This document shows positions 10,930-24,810 of a stretch of 64,000 nt of DNA, in pieces. The notes under the pieces were generated by a model. It did not search any database and was not told the origin of the DNA. It saw only the letters and a program-made list of their open reading frames with translations. The translations under genes and the position numbers were made by a program. The stretch comes from Apium graveolens. Taxonomy: Eukaryota > Streptophyta > Magnoliopsida > Apiales > Apiaceae. The stretch spans positions 53,647,704-53,711,703 of the forward strand of contig NC_133653.1 in assembly GCF_009905375.1 (NCBI RefSeq), in the 5' to 3' direction. The number at the start of each line of letters is the position of its first letter. Position 1 is the first letter of the stretch.

Positions 10930-13900
10930 TCAGTCACTATAGTCTTCTCCCGAGGTTTCTAAGCTTTCTTCGTCGTTTCCGGCTGAACCATCATTCATAT
11001 CTACATCATGCTCCAAGTTATTTCCAACTGACCCATAATTCATAGTTATATCTTCCTCCATATTGTCGTCATCTTCTACAAAACCATTAACTTCAAGACC
11101 ATATGCATCCTCTTCACTCATTTCCCCCTGATCCCATGTACTTTGGTGAGAGACCACATTATAATTAGGTTCCCATCTCTGCTCCATGTACCTGGTTGTG
11201 TCAGCATTGTCATCAGAATCACTTTCTTCTGTAATGTCATTATCAGGATCCTCATTTCGCATTGACCTCATTTCTTCACTAACCCATTCTGTCTCATTGA
11301 AGTTTCTTGGTGGTTCCTTAATGACAAAGCTACTGTGGACACCAAAATTACCGAGCAGCTTGTCTTCCACAGTATTACTCTCCCTTCTCCTCCTTACTGT
11401 GCGGGGACCACGCTTATGATTCTGTCCCTCCACCTGTCCATATTTATGCCCTTGTATACCCATGTTTTCTCCCTGCTGCATAAGAATTTGAGTCAATGGT
11501 TTCTTCATTTTGACACTTTGCTTGCCAGATCCTGATCTTGAACCTAGAACCTTTTTCTGAGACTTTCCACGAGAACGAGAACCACCCCGACCACGAATCA
11601 CTTGCTTCACGGAACTAGCTTGGGGTACTTGTGTTGATTCAGACTTTCGAACATCTTTTAAATACGCAGACCTTGACGAAAGCTTCTGAAAATCATATAG
11701 CCAATTAAGAACATAATTTATTAAAGAAAAATCATGTAATAAAATAATTAACGCCATCAGATAACTTTATAAGATTGCCACTGTTATCAAGACTAAGAAA
11801 GCATTTATAACATAAAAGAGTTGCCTTGGTGTCGATCCAAGCAGAACAACTCCCCCTCCCTCACCCATATACGGTACAGATCTGTTGATTTTATATCATT
11901 CTTTGCCCTTTTTCAAAAAGAAAATAGACGAAGGACTTAACTGTAAAAGTATCAGCTTCTGTGACACTACAAGTCTCAGCAGCTTTCTGAAGTGGAGTGT
12001 AGAAAATGGAGGAATCAAGCTCTAAAAGCCGCAAAGCTACAGCCGCAGTCGTTTGAGGTATCCAAGGAAGCTGAGGAACAGATTCATGATCAGACTCCTT
12101 GGCCGCCTTTCCCGACAAAGCACAGAGGCCTAGCAATTCTGCAGTTGTCTCGTAATTTGATGATAAATGATCTTGCTTTATTGCACCCTCAAACTGAGTT
12201 AGAATCTGCAAAGAATATGTCTAACAATGAGAAGTCTATTTTACTGTGATATAATATATATAATATGAAAAGAAGAATTCCTACTAGATACCCCTTGGGA
12301 TACATTCATACTTCGGTGTATGGATAGAAGTTGCATAAAAAGAAGGAAATATATTTTGTTCATCATCAAAGATGATGCAAAATTTTATATACATGGTACC
12401 TGCTAATTTTTACACATAGGAATTTACTAAACAGTTTTTAATTGAAGATGTGTACTAGAAAAATAGCCTGTAGTATTTTAGTAAAAAATAGTTACAGCAT
12501 GACCACATTGCTGAAAACAGACAACGAAACAAGTAAAACAGCAATACTGCGGTGCCTATTTTGATAGTATAGGCAAACTTAATATCGGTGTGACCAAGCA
12601 AAATAGCTTCACATGGACAGACCTTAAACATATTCTTTAAGACACAGTCCACTCATTCCCTTTTCAAAGAAAGCCATCCACCAGCACTCCTTTCAGTATT
12701 CGGAAAAATGAATCTAATTTGCCATCCACCAGCACTCCTTTCAGTATTTGGAAAAATGAATCTAATTTGTTTATATTAAAGGAAGAGCTTACAACTATCG
12801 TTTTCCTATCTACGGCAGATAATTTTATAAATCACTTGACTAACATGACACTGGAGACCATGTGTCTCCAACTTAAATAATTATCCAGAAATTGATTGAA
12901 ATTTCACAATACATATAAAAAAAGCTCCTTGAAGAGCAAACATGATAAATAATTAAATATTGGCATTTGATCTGACAGGAATATAGTGTCAGTTAATTTG
13001 GATAGTGCTGAATCAACTATAACCGACCAAACGGTCACCAGCTAACTGAAGCAAAACAAACCCCAATTCAAACTAAAGTAATGGTTGCTTGTGTTTGACC
13101 CATCTGTTTTATAATGGAAGTAGAGAGATATAAGAATAATACCTGGAGCAAATCACCAATAGAAGACGCGTTCTGCAACTTTTGACCCCAAGCACTCCTT
13201 CGCTCGTTCGTCCAGGAAGATTGAAAAGCCTCAGGTGGAACAGAAACCTGCTATTTACACATGTAATGATTTTCATTATAAGGAAATGACAACTAACAAA
13301 ACCAGTATGAAAGAGCTAGTTGATAGGACAAGTTAGAAAGCATATAACTACATAATGAATGGAAGCTTTTTAATGCAAAGTTCTTCTCACCTCAATGAAA
13401 GACAAGAGAGCCTTGATCAATCTGATCTGGAGAGGGAAAGAAGAATCTGAAGCAATAAGCTTACTGGGGTTTATTTTCCAATTTTCTTCACATTGGATTA
13501 AAGATCCTGAATAATTAAACCCTTCACTTATGGAACTAAATGTCCTCTGGCAAGACAGACACATACTTTCTTCAAATATAAATGTATCAAAACAGAATTC
13601 GCAAATCCCCAGTAAAGGGGTGTAGCCTTTTCTTCCATTTTTCATTGCATTTAAGTTCTTTGAATTGATGCACTCCTTCCACACCCATGACTTTAACACC
13701 TGATATCTCTTGTAGGCATTTTTCTTCTCAATTTCATTCTTCCCAACATCAACTCTAAAGGATAATGATGTTTCTGACATATCAGTTCGCAAATCATGTG
13801 CAGCATTGTTAGGACTTCTACGGGCAGCTAGATAACCAGAACAATAACCCATTTCAGTAGCTTGATTTTCTATATCGTTTCCTGCATCACCAGCAATATC

Positions 13901-16900
13901 AAGCGGCGGCATATTCCTTATATTCTCCTTAAAAGAAGTCTGAAAATGTTGCAGCATTATGCCCAAGTGTGATTCCCTTATTCCACGTGTATCCAAAGAC
14001 AACAAAAGAGAATTGAATGCCTAAATTAACACAAAAGCTAAATGAGTGAGGGTGGCTAATTGTTACAACATTACAATGATTAGTATGTGAATCATAGAAG
14101 TAAAAAAGGCAACTCTGTGTGTGTGTGAGATGTAAAGTAAAACCACAATAGTAACAGAAAGTTGTGAAAATACAAAATCCAGATTACTGACTCATAAACT
14201 GTCGCGAAACCTAATACTCCCTCTGGTCCTGTAAATAGCTTGTTTCAACGTCCGTTAAATAATTAAACTTTTTTTTTAAAATCTTTTTATTAAATTATTA
14301 AACTCATATTTTTATTTGAAAAAAAAATTAAAATAGATCAAATTTTAAGATATACTCTAAGCCTTTAGAACTGTCAATTGTGAGATAAAAGTCAAACACC
14401 TTATATAGAGGACCAGAGGAAGTATGTTCTTCAAATAACAACTAATAACTTCTTAAAACTTAAAAAGGGAATTGTAGCTTAAGGATAAAATTTCATACTA
14501 GATATATACCAATTTAGCGAAAGATATATAGATGATCAAAATATATATCACACAAATGCGGTTGCATTTGGAACAAATAAACAATTGCAGAGCCGATAAA
14601 AAAAATACCTCTTCAGAATCAATCATCCTCCAACCACCCTCACGTAATTCAACAAAGATTCTACCAGAACCAGGATCATGTCTGGAAGAAGATGCAACAA
14701 ATTGCCAGTAACGATTATGCCTCCGATCTTGACCAAGAGGCAAAGATCTGTACACATGCATTTCTTCTGCTCTTTGACCAATGAAAGATTTCAACTGTAA
14801 CCGTGACCTTTCCGATGTTGACCCATTATGCTGAACTGTAGGAGTATTCTGATTCATGGAGGTATTTTGTACCACTAGATTCCTCTCAGAGTTTATACCA
14901 CAAAGATTGTTCTGTTCCTTCTTGACATTGTCTAGATCAGTAAAAGGCTCTTCTTTAATCGCAGTGTCAAGAGCAACTTCATTGTTCTTATTTTCAATAA
15001 CTCCTAAAGGGCTATAGATGCCGTCAGCTGCCTCATTTAAACAAGGGTCGTGAAATTTACTCGAACTTTCATCTTTTAAGCGTCTTTTATCTAATTGTGC
15101 TTCAGCCCACATTTGCTTCCTAAGAGTATTTGCGGCATCTAGACGATCCTGTGATGCATAAAGTATTAGGCAAAATAACAAAATTAAGAATGTTTTGCTA
15201 TATAACTCCCATTTGATATCATACTAAATGAGCTTATTTCGATAGATCATAATATTAGTAAAAGATTTCACCTCTAGAACTGCACGAACAATGTTCCCTT
15301 CATTAGCAACACCAATTATAGCAACGAGGGCATTAAGGCGGTCCTCGATACAGAGACCACAATACTCTCCTTCACTAAGTCCCTGGACCCATGACTCCCC
15401 AGATTTGCTTTCATCAATCTCTGCAACTCCTTGAGCAGGATCACTTTCAGAGACATCTTTACCAGAATTATATAGCTTTTCCATAGGATTACCTGCCATA
15501 ATTCATTATTAATAACCTCAGAGTAGAAGATTAAGTAATATATATAACCTAGCAACAAAATAACCTTACCAGGAACAGCTAGGTCATTTTGCAGATTTAA
15601 AGCCACAGCATTGCGAGAAATATCAATTGCATTTTCAGACAAAGAACCAACTTTATTATAGAGATCACTTTCTTTATTTATATTGGATGGAGTACCCAAT
15701 TCGTCAAATTCGGGACCCTCAGCAATATCAGAATCCGATTCATCATCTTTCTCAACCTCATCAGCGATTTCCTCTGCTAAAAGCCCATTAGAAAATTTTT
15801 GTATCTTTTCCCTAGCTTCTGCAAGTATTTCCTCCGCATTAGCAGGATCCTTTCTAAAAGCAGGTCGAACACAGTAAGTTGAAGGAGCAATTCTTTCAAA
15901 GAGAACTGGGTCCCTTGATAAGGCAACAGATATAGAGGCATCAGGTGTCTTGCTTGTTGATAGGTCACGAAGTCCAGATTTCTGAATCTTGTCTGCAAGT
16001 TCTAGAACTGTTTGTCCCTTGTCACCCTCGAGACAAAGAACATGGTAAGCAGCAAATTTTACTGTTCCAGGGGTTAACCGATGCCTAGATCTGCGCTGGA
16101 GAGATGACCCTTTTTCTTGCATTACAGAAACTGCATTTTCTACAGCTGAACCATTGCGTAGCATGGAAACTATATCTTCACACCCTTTAACCTGTAAAAC
16201 AGTTAAATATGGGACTTCGTAATTTAATTTCCCATGATACTTCGCTTTTAAAACATAAACACTCGCATTTATCTCAAATATATGTTTATCTATATCTTCT
16301 TGAAATATCAATGTCAAAGATCCCAAGAAAAACAACTCCACCTAATAGTACAAATAAAAATACTTTCAAACTCGCATAGGGAAAAACTTTTATACAATTA
16401 TCATTAAAATATATTGATTTTAGAGAATTGTGGTATTAGGGGAGTTTAACAATTTAGGATACATTATCATACAGTAATTTTTTAGGAGACATTTAGTTGT
16501 CTTTGCTTCAAGCAGTTGTTAGAATTTATATCCTATACTAGTTTTATTATTGATTATTGACTCTCTCTTCCTATTAGTTGCTACTCATTATATTTCCTCT
16601 CCTGTGACTGGGAAATAGTGATTCTATGTGGTTGAAACTCGGATTATCCTAGTTCCCTTCTTATTGAAAATTCCTTATCTTTGATTCTTTTCCTACATCA
16701 AGAATGACACCTTATGATAAATTTAGATTAGCCATAGAAATTCAAGGACCTTGATTGCGTCATCAGATATTTACACACATCCCTTTGTCTTACAAATCAA
16801 GCAAATCTGGTGAACTAATCAATTTTCTTGGTTTCTCCAATCAAAAAGATTTGGCTTTTTCCAATAAGATGCTCTCACTTAACCACTTCACCGCAACTTG

Positions 16901-19900
16901 TGCACATTTTCAACCAGAACATGTTAACGCACCTTATACAGGAGTTAATAATACTTATCACAAGCCAATCTATGAGTACCCTGAGGCGTCATACAAGAGC
17001 AAAGCAAAAGAAAGGCACCTCGTTGGCAGGCATGTGCGTTCGTTCAGTACTCTCCTTCTTCAGTTGCGGCCCAAATCCTGCAGATAGTGCAAATTGCCGC
17101 AATATCTCAGGCCATGTTAATGGATTTAAGTTGTTCTGCCAGCTGCGTATATCAAAACCCCACAAAAACGCCTGATAGAAATCACACATAGTAAGGCATA
17201 AATTATACTGCAGTTATAGACATGGATATATAATGAAAATAACTTGAACAGATATGATCTTACCCCCTGAACAATATGAGGATGTCCACCTTCGGGATTA
17301 GCAACAGTGTATTGATTAGTTCCTGCTCCGCCACTTGGAGTCCTTGCACCCTCCTCAATATCTTTTATAATCAGATTTAATAAAGCAATGTGTATCTCGG
17401 CCAACAACCTGGAATCCTAGTGTAGTAAAGCAGAGGAAACATGTTGCAACATGAAGTTAACGAAAAAATAAAATATACATTAAGTGCAAACTTCATCTAG
17501 ATTTTTCGGATGTAAGAGCGCCAAGACCTGACAGGTAACTTACATAATCATGTAATGCTTGAATAAACTCATCTAGAGTAAAGGGCCAAAGTCCAAGAAC
17601 ATCAGAAAAGGTAACACAGAATCTCCAAACCTGTAGAAGCCAGTAGCACAATGTAATGTAAACAAATAAAAATAATAATTTATCCAGGTATTAAAATGTC
17701 ATAGTCAAGGCACATAGTTAAAAACTTCATATGTAGTCACTGCACATAGCTAAACCCCTTATTATGGCACACATAACACACAGGCGCATACATCACAATA
17801 ACATTTTACCAGCTTGCTATAATGTGCACATATAACATATCCAGCAGACTGATACAACATTTGTTTCAAGGAAGAACATCCCTTCTCGTCTTTCATTTTT
17901 CCAAGAATTAGGGGAGGGGTGTTATTTAACCACATGATTGTATATGGAGAAGTTTAATTCTCCATAGCATCGAGTTAACAAGAACAGCGTATTAGGTTGC
18001 ATTAATTTTTTGCTTATTGCTAAATTAGATTGTAGCAGAAACAAGATAGATCTTTATAACTGAAAGAATGCATGACGAAAATTATTTGTAAGATCACTTC
18101 CTCTTCCTGGGCTACTCTTGTGTTTGGGTAAAGGGGAATATTTTTTGACAGAATCAAGAATTGTGTAATTAATCTAACCAAGCATGCCACACGTAAACGT
18201 GAGAGCATCAGTGTGCACATGCACACTACTGAACTAATTTACTAAAAAAAACTGTAACAGTTGAGGCACATACCATAAGAAGGTTTCCAATGTTGTCCTC
18301 TGAATCAACCCAGGGTTGTATCAAGAATGGTCTTTTCAGTTGCACATCCTTCGGAGGGAATGCACATAAAGAATCTGACAAATAAAATGTTTTGTCAGCT
18401 ACTAAATGTAACATTTTATACTGAGTGCAGTAACTTATATGACTAGACTATTTAAAAATGGATACTCGATTTGAATTAACACGCAGACACGCCACAAGGA
18501 AATTGCCAAGGAAATTGCGAAGCAAGACTAACCTCTATATGAATCCAGGTTCTGCAAAGTATCATAATCAAGGGAAATGATTGAAGGTAATCCTTTTCTT
18601 GAAGCAGCCAATTCCATCAATTCTAGACGTTCATCCTCAATCAACTCCAATGATTCTTTGGCAACTCTGCGTAACGCTGCCTTCTCCAGAGCCGCTTTTT
18701 GTTTCGCTGCTTCCCTCTCTCTACGAAGATCTTCCTTTTGTTTCATTCTCTCGGCCTTGCATAAAAGAAGGAAACGACTTTAAAAGTACTTAAAAAAGAA
18801 AGAGAAGATACACATCAACTTTTGTTCCGAGGAAACATGTTAATGAAAACTGTCTCATTGGGCATAATCCTACTTTCAAAAGCTCCCTCTGCAAAAATTT
18901 ATCCCTCCGTTCAATTTCACGTTTTTCCTCGCGCTGATATTTCTCCTCCATCCGCATCTTTTCTCGCATTATTCTCTCTTCTTCCTTTTTCCTTTCACGT
19001 TCTTGCCTTTCCATTTCTTTCCTCATCAGCTCTTCCCTCTGTAGCAAAAGATTCACCATGTAAGGACACAATCTTTGTGATTTTAATTAGTCAATCTCAA
19101 AAAACATTAAGATCGAAAATGCAAGATCAAACCTTTCGCCTTAAAAGATCTTGTTTCTCAAGTTCCTTGCGAATCCTTTTTTCATGGGCAACATCTTTTC
19201 CAGTTCGACCTTCATCACTCTGCAACACATTAAACATATGAAACAATTCTTCAATATTCCTATCAACTGCATATATAAATTGGTCTATAACATTCAGATA
19301 CCTTGCGCTTCCATCCTGTTTGATAAACATCTTCTGTTTTTAGAGTAGAGTCGTTATTATTTGGAGGTGACGAAAACTGTTCTTGCATGACTTTGTGATT
19401 TAACGGATTAAAACTGGATGGTAGTCCTTGAGCAGCATATTCCCAAGGCAATTGCCCAGAGCCTTGCCCGAGGGCTGATCTTTTCATATTAGATACATCA
19501 TCAGCAGGCAAATGATAGAACTGAGATAGGCTTCTTCCATATGCATCAGGTCTGGAACTAGGTTCAGCAGGTTCAATATAACTCCTATCCACAGCCTGAC
19601 AGTATTAACATTGACAACTTTAAACATGTATCAATAGAATAGCAGCAGTAAATTTTCAACCTCTGGAACACTTTTTTTTTCTTCGTCTAAATAAGAGAAA
19701 GAAAATTCATAAATATATAGTGAAGGATACATATGTATCGTAGGAATTCTTTTTATACATAGGAGTCGAAAGAGAGTGATGCTGAAAGTAAGATCATTAT
19801 ATGAAGTATTTGCATAGAGTTGGTACTTAAAATGCCTATACAGCTATCTCTTATTTATATAGACTGCAAAACATCAAACAACTGTGGCTTTTGCATTTAG

Positions 19901-21693
19901 TAGGCTGCTGAATTTTTATTAAATTACTGCCAGTGTAGTTACAAGCTGATGATCAATATATAAGTGTTTTTTAGCATTTTTCCCATAAAAAACCTAGTAT
20001 GCCAAAAGATATGAAGACAAAACTGAAAAGCACATGTAAAAGATTAGAGACCAACTTTTATTTTCTTGGGTTTCGATCTCTCAACCATCCTGTCATCATA
20101 GGAATTTCCAGAACGTGACCAAGGTTCCGTCATTGTTGCTGCAAAAAGCAACAGAAAAAAATGTCAGAACAAGAGCAACAGCAAATCCTGTACGAAGACA
20201 TATATCCCAACAGTTAAAAGTAACAAAATTCAACAGAATGACTGATAGTGATTGCCTGATATAGTTGTACAATGCAAAACATAAAATGGAACATTTTACA
20301 CCATGCTGCAAACTGCATTGCCTATCTTTGATGTTAATTAAATATTCACTTTTAATTTTCATCAGTAGAGAAAAATAGTGCTGTAATTTTTTTTGTGCTG
20401 CTGAATGAACCCATCTGCAGGACCTCAGTGAGAAGGATGGTTGAACGTAACCGAAGATCTAAGATTTATATTAAAGTTAAAGATTTAAATATATATGTTC
20501 CAAATTTTGTAGAAACATCTGAACTTGATAAAATATTTATACTTCACAGAATAACATATAGGTGAATAGTGAATAAAGGATAAAGTTATTGATCAATTAA
20601 TGTTCAAATTCTATTCAAATTATTCCTTCTTCCTGAAATATTTAGAGACATCAAACTCTGATTAGACTAAAAAAATGTATCAGATTACTCATAGAGTTCA
20701 CTAATTATTTGTATATCAAAATTATATTTACATACATATAGAGTACCAAACTTATTCAACAAAGAAAAATCCAAGCATGCAAGTGCAGATAGAAAAATAT
20801 TCACCAATAAAACACACCTGCTGCACTAATAGGCTCCCCAAATGGACCAGGAGGAACTACGTCAAATTCCATTCCAAGGACTGGTCCATCTTCCCTCAAT
20901 GGCTCCCCCAACTGCCCCTCCACGCATGCAATAACTCTCTGCATCATCGCTTCCTGTGGGGACATCTCGTAACTCCTCCGCACCACTGGAAAATCATCAA
21001 CATACTGACTCGAACCAGACCCTGACCCCGGCCCTGCCCCTGACCCTGATCTTGACCTAGACATAGACCCAAACCCTCCATCACTACCTTGCTCTTCCAC
21101 CTTAACTACATCTCTAGAAGAACTAATCATCCCCTTCTTCGTCCCCAGAGCTGCTGGCATCTTCTTCCCTGTCCCTGACCCCGACCCTTCCTTCTTATCC
21201 TTCAACCTTCTATGGCAAAACCACATCTGCAGTTGCCTATCTGATAAACCCAATTTTACGGAAAGTTCAGCCCTTATTGCCTCAGATGGGTACATCTCAG
21301 CTGCTCAAACCATCAAACACCAGAACCACATCAACACAAACATCAAAACATAACAAAATCACAAATCAAACACATATCCTCAAAATCACAAAACAAAAAC
21401 TACCCAGAACACAAAATCACCAAACAAAAACTACCCAGAAGACAAAATCACAAAACAAAAACTACCCAGAACACAAAATCACAAAACAAAAAATACCCGG
21501 GACATAAAATCACACCCAAATCATAAAAACACAAAAAACACAAATTCACATAGAAAAAATGAAACATACCAGCATAAGTCCTCTCAAGAGTCTCCAATTG
21601 AAAAGGGGTTTTCATCTGGCGTTTAGGCTTCTTGAAACCCTCAACTTGACCGCTATTTCTATTGCTTTCTCCTTCAGACCCACTATCCATCAT
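10930..21693 (-). CDS. RLT: Homeobox-DDT domain protein of the RINGLET (RLT1/RLT2) family, 18 exons, 1696 aa
   Basis: Exons on the - strand: 21693-21570, 21300-20818, 20138-20056, 19595-19302, 19219-19133, 19038-18874, 18755-18533, 18374-18274, 17630-17544, 17416-17264, 17171-17019, 16191-15570, 15492-15272, 15148-14609, 14020-13391, 13247-13143, 12205-11942, 11685-10930. They total 5091 nt, fully in frame, close to the roughly 1700 aa of Arabidopsis RLT1/RLT2. Domains: homeodomain about 22-81, whose helix 3 reads WFCHRRLKD (His for the usual Asn, as in RLTs); charged K/E/R-rich coil 330-460; DDT 507-570 (WRFCVTFSDVLGLWPF); HARE-HTH 686-757 (LTPGTVKFAAYHVL); WHIM motifs about 905-960 and 1075-1150 (RRHNRYW); a C-x2-C pair cluster near 1250-1275; acidic/Ser-rich tail. 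RLT proteins partner plant ISWI remodellers and affect floral timing (family knowledge). Exon 3 uses a weak donor (GTTGGT), the only one that keeps frame. Confidence 0.95.
12673..12768 (-). repeat. 48-bp tandem duplication in an RLT intron
   Basis: Two adjacent 48-base copies (12673-12720 and 12721-12768) differ at one base. They lie in the intron between exons 16 and 17 (12206-13142), so they do not touch coding sequence. Confidence 0.92.
14215..14424. mobile_element. Stowaway-like MITE in an RLT intron
   Basis: The segment begins TACTCCCTCTGGTCCT and ends AGGACCAGAGGAAGTA, an imperfect inverted pair flanked by TA. The CTCCCTC terminal signature, TA target, roughly 210-bp size and AT-rich centre are those of Stowaway (Tc1/mariner) MITEs (family knowledge). 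It lies in the 588-bp intron between exons 14 and 15. It encodes nothing. Confidence 0.82.
21382..21505. repeat. 31-bp minisatellite (4 units) in RLT intron 1
   Basis: Units beginning AAAATCAC start at 21382, 21413, 21444 and 21475, each 31 bases. Each contains ACAAAACAAAAACTACCCAG with one or two changes. The array lies between exons 1 and 2. Confidence 0.9.
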
Positions 21694-24201
21694 AGATCAA
21701 CAACCAAATCAACCAATTCAATGGATCTTCAAATCCTTAAAAATCAAATCTTTACAAGAAAAGAGCTTGTAAACACAAAAAGATACAAACTTTATCTCTT
21801 ATATCTATCGTGTAACTAAAGAAACCATACACAAGACAAGTCAAATTAAAGGAATCAACATCTTGTTCATCAGATGATGATAAATATGATAGTATATATA
21901 AATTTAATTCATATACATATAAATTAAAATAGCACAAAATATAAAAAGGGAGAGAGAAACAACAGTAATTACAAACAAGAATATAATTTGTAGAAAGTAA
22001 AGTGGTGATTAAGAAATTATAGCAACATGGTGTTGTTCTGTATACAATTTCAATCTTTCCCATTGTTTTTAAGTAATTTTTAATTTAGATTTTCCCTTTT
22101 TATTTTTTTGTTTGAGGGGGTTGGTTTGATTCTTTCTTTGTATTCAATTTACAAGTTAAGATTTAATTTTTGACAATCGATTTGGATCGACTTAAAATGG
22201 GAATTACTAATACTATCATGTGTTCATGTGCATGCATATGTATACATACAATTTTTTATATCTACATGTATTTTTAATGAGGTGTTTGTTTGATGTGAGT
22301 GGTCCATTTGTTGTTTAATTGTTTTCTGGGTTTTTTTTGATATTTTTGGGTTGAATCGTTGAATGACATGTAATCTTTTGTTTGAGGATGTGGAAATCAA
22401 TCAGTCAAATGTTATTTGGTGGGTTGAAATTTTGAGGTTTCTTGTTTTTTTGTGGGACTTTGTTTCTTTTTTTTCCCAGTTTGGTCTTTATTGTTCATGG
22501 ATCTATCTACCTTCTTGCCCTTCTTGCTGCTACGATTATCATGGGCTTTAGATTAAGAACCTATCTCATGCAAAATCTTACTACTGGGTATCTTTCGACC
22601 TCGAGTTTCATTTTTTGCTGTTTTTAGAGAAACCCTTCATTACACGCTTAAAAAACTACTACTTTCACTTATTTGAGAATATCTTTATAAGCTAAGAATG
22701 TCGAGATTGTTTCATCAACTCTTCTTGCACTACTCTTCGTACCTGCATGATATCACACTCTAAAAGAATCCCCGCAAAATTTGACATTTTATACAGCTTC
22801 ACCTCGTATTTAACTGCTCCATTTTCGGCAAGTCACAATCGAATACATACCAGAATCAACAATTAATCACATATTAGTACGAAAAAACTAATAATTTAAT
22901 ACACATTAGTTATTAATATGTATTCATAAGGACCCCAAATATCTTATTATTATTGATATGTTATATTACAAATAGCTCCTCTTATAGGATCAACATCCTC
23001 GTCTGAATGCGTACTATAGCCAACAACCCACAACAGATCAATCCAAAAAAGTTAGCAATTTGATATACATAAGTTTTTGACGTATATGTATATAAAGATC
23101 ATAAATACTCATTTTGTTATCGATGTGGGATGTTGTAAACACTCACTCTTACAGGATCGACGTCCTCGTCAATCTCACAAACACACATACGGAATCGGGT
23201 TGTGCCTCTGCACTTCCGATTAGTCAAAACTTTGATACCATTTATAACATATAAATTAACAACCGAATGCATATGATACACATTAGTTGTTGATTTATAT
23301 AAAATGATCTAAAATACTGTTTCTATTTTCGATGTTACAAATGTGCTAGAAATCATGAGGCCTTACACGAAATTCAATACGTTATATTTTTTTATAATCA
23401 ACTTCACTTTGAAGTTGCCTAAAATTTTATTTATTTTTTTAATTATCTTTTTCTTATAAATTTATTTTTTATGTTATGGGTTCAAAATTGTTAGTTTTTA
23501 AAGATATTTTTTATCTAATAAATGAGCACATGCTTCTATTTTTTAATTTAAATTCGTAAAATTTTATTATTTTTATTTTGGAAGTTTTCAACTTCAAATA
23601 ATCTTAAAAAGATTGTAATTGACTGTAAATTTAAGTGTGATTTGTGCGACAATAAAGATGAAATTAAGTTAATTAGTTTGGTTATCTTTTAATTTTAAAA
23701 TGATAACTTTCATTTTTCTTTATTTAGCTTTAAGTTTTTATTTTTAATACAAACATTATTATTTTTAAATGGAGCTTTAAATTTTAAATTTTGAATCTTG
23801 TTAATAAATTTTTAATTATAATTGCTTATTTCAAATGATCCAGTGCCATTTATGATGGGTTTTTGTGCCCATGATGGGAGTGCCATGGTTTTCTAGCCCT
23901 TTATAGAGGATTTATGTGTCATTAATGACCGTTTATGTGTCCAATATTTGGACTATTTTGTTTCCTTTTGTGCCTAACTAAAGATATTTTTGGTTAGACT
24001 TTATTTTATTGGTTTGAATTATATGTATTTTCGTCTCGTATAATAAATTATTATCATTTATAATTATTATTTTTAATATATTATTATTATTTCATTTGTT
24101 CATATTTTCAGGATTCTTGAAATAAATTTAATGGATATTCATTTATCAACTTTAAATCACAATTATATATCTAGGGACCTTGGAGTACAAGGTAATTTAG
24201 T
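21694..24201. other. Intergenic region upstream of RLT
   Basis: About 2.5 kb of AT-rich DNA between the RLT start and the nested retrotransposon block. On the - strand a TATATATA-type run lies near 21893-21900, about 200 bases ahead of the RLT ATG, and a CT-rich tract at 21944-21958 could be part of a leader; both are weak. Only short frames of random composition are present. The 22890-23345 part contains diverged repeats listed separately. Confidence 0.55.
22890..23345. repeat. Cluster of three diverged tandem copies
   Basis: Three related stretches (about 22890-23030, 23050-23210 and 23250-23345) share an ATACATtAGTT...TGTATATAAAGATC..AAATACTC...ATCGATGTGGGATGTT core. The first two also share CTCTTAtAGGATCaACaTCCTCGTC. 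They look like remnants of a local tandem duplication or an old LTR. I cannot assign a family. Confidence 0.55.
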
Positions 24202-24797
24202 TGTTAGGTCACACAACACTGTAGAATGGGGTTGAATACAGTGTAAAATACAATTAAATCGATTTCGAACACAAGTAACAGTAAACAAATATATTCAATA
24301 TAATAAACTCTGTTACAATGGAACTGTTCTCTCTCAGTGATGAACAAATATCACGAGAGCTGCTAGGTTACAATGTATGATCCTCTCGATAATGATAACA
24401 CATATAGTGTAAACCTATGTCTGTGTTTATATAGTACACAGTTACAAGATAACTTCTAATTGATGTAGAATATAATTATGTCTCCTAAAATATATCAATC
24501 AGATATCTTATACAATTCTTTAAGTCCTCTAACTCTTTCCATGCATATCTTCTTTTTGTATTAGTCTCGATCTTCTTTCTTGTAAATCAGCTTCCTTCCT
24601 TAACTGTTAGTCCTCCAGTACTTAAGTTCTGATATCCATCTTCTGATATTTATCTTCTGATAATTTAAGTCCTGATATCCTTAAGTTCTGACTTCCAGTA
24701 AGTACTGATTCCAGTAAGTACTGATATTTCCTGTTTGTTAAGATCTGAAAACTAAACATGAAACATATTAGACATGACATCTCAAATATATCTAACA
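24202..24797 (-). repeat. Element A 3' LTR (596 bp)
   Basis: It starts TGTTAGGTCACACAAC and ends TATCTAACA on the + strand, giving the inverted TGTTAG/CTAACA ends. It carries 14 bases that the other LTR lacks (near 24645-24660) and a duplicated TTCCAGTAAGTACTGA. Confidence 0.95.
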
Positions 24798-24810
24798 ATC
24801 TCCCCCAACT
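24798..24810 (-). other. Element A polypurine tract
   Basis: Read on the - strand, AAGTTGGGGGAGAT abuts the 3' LTR, where plus-strand DNA priming is expected. Confidence 0.85.

Noticed and set aside
16755..17175. 110- and 115-codon frames on the + strand over RLT exon 11
   Set aside because: They overlap the coding strand of RLT in antisense and have no family features.
18577..19241. Several + strand frames over RLT exons 6 and 7
   Set aside because: Antisense shadows of the charged K/E/R-rich coil.
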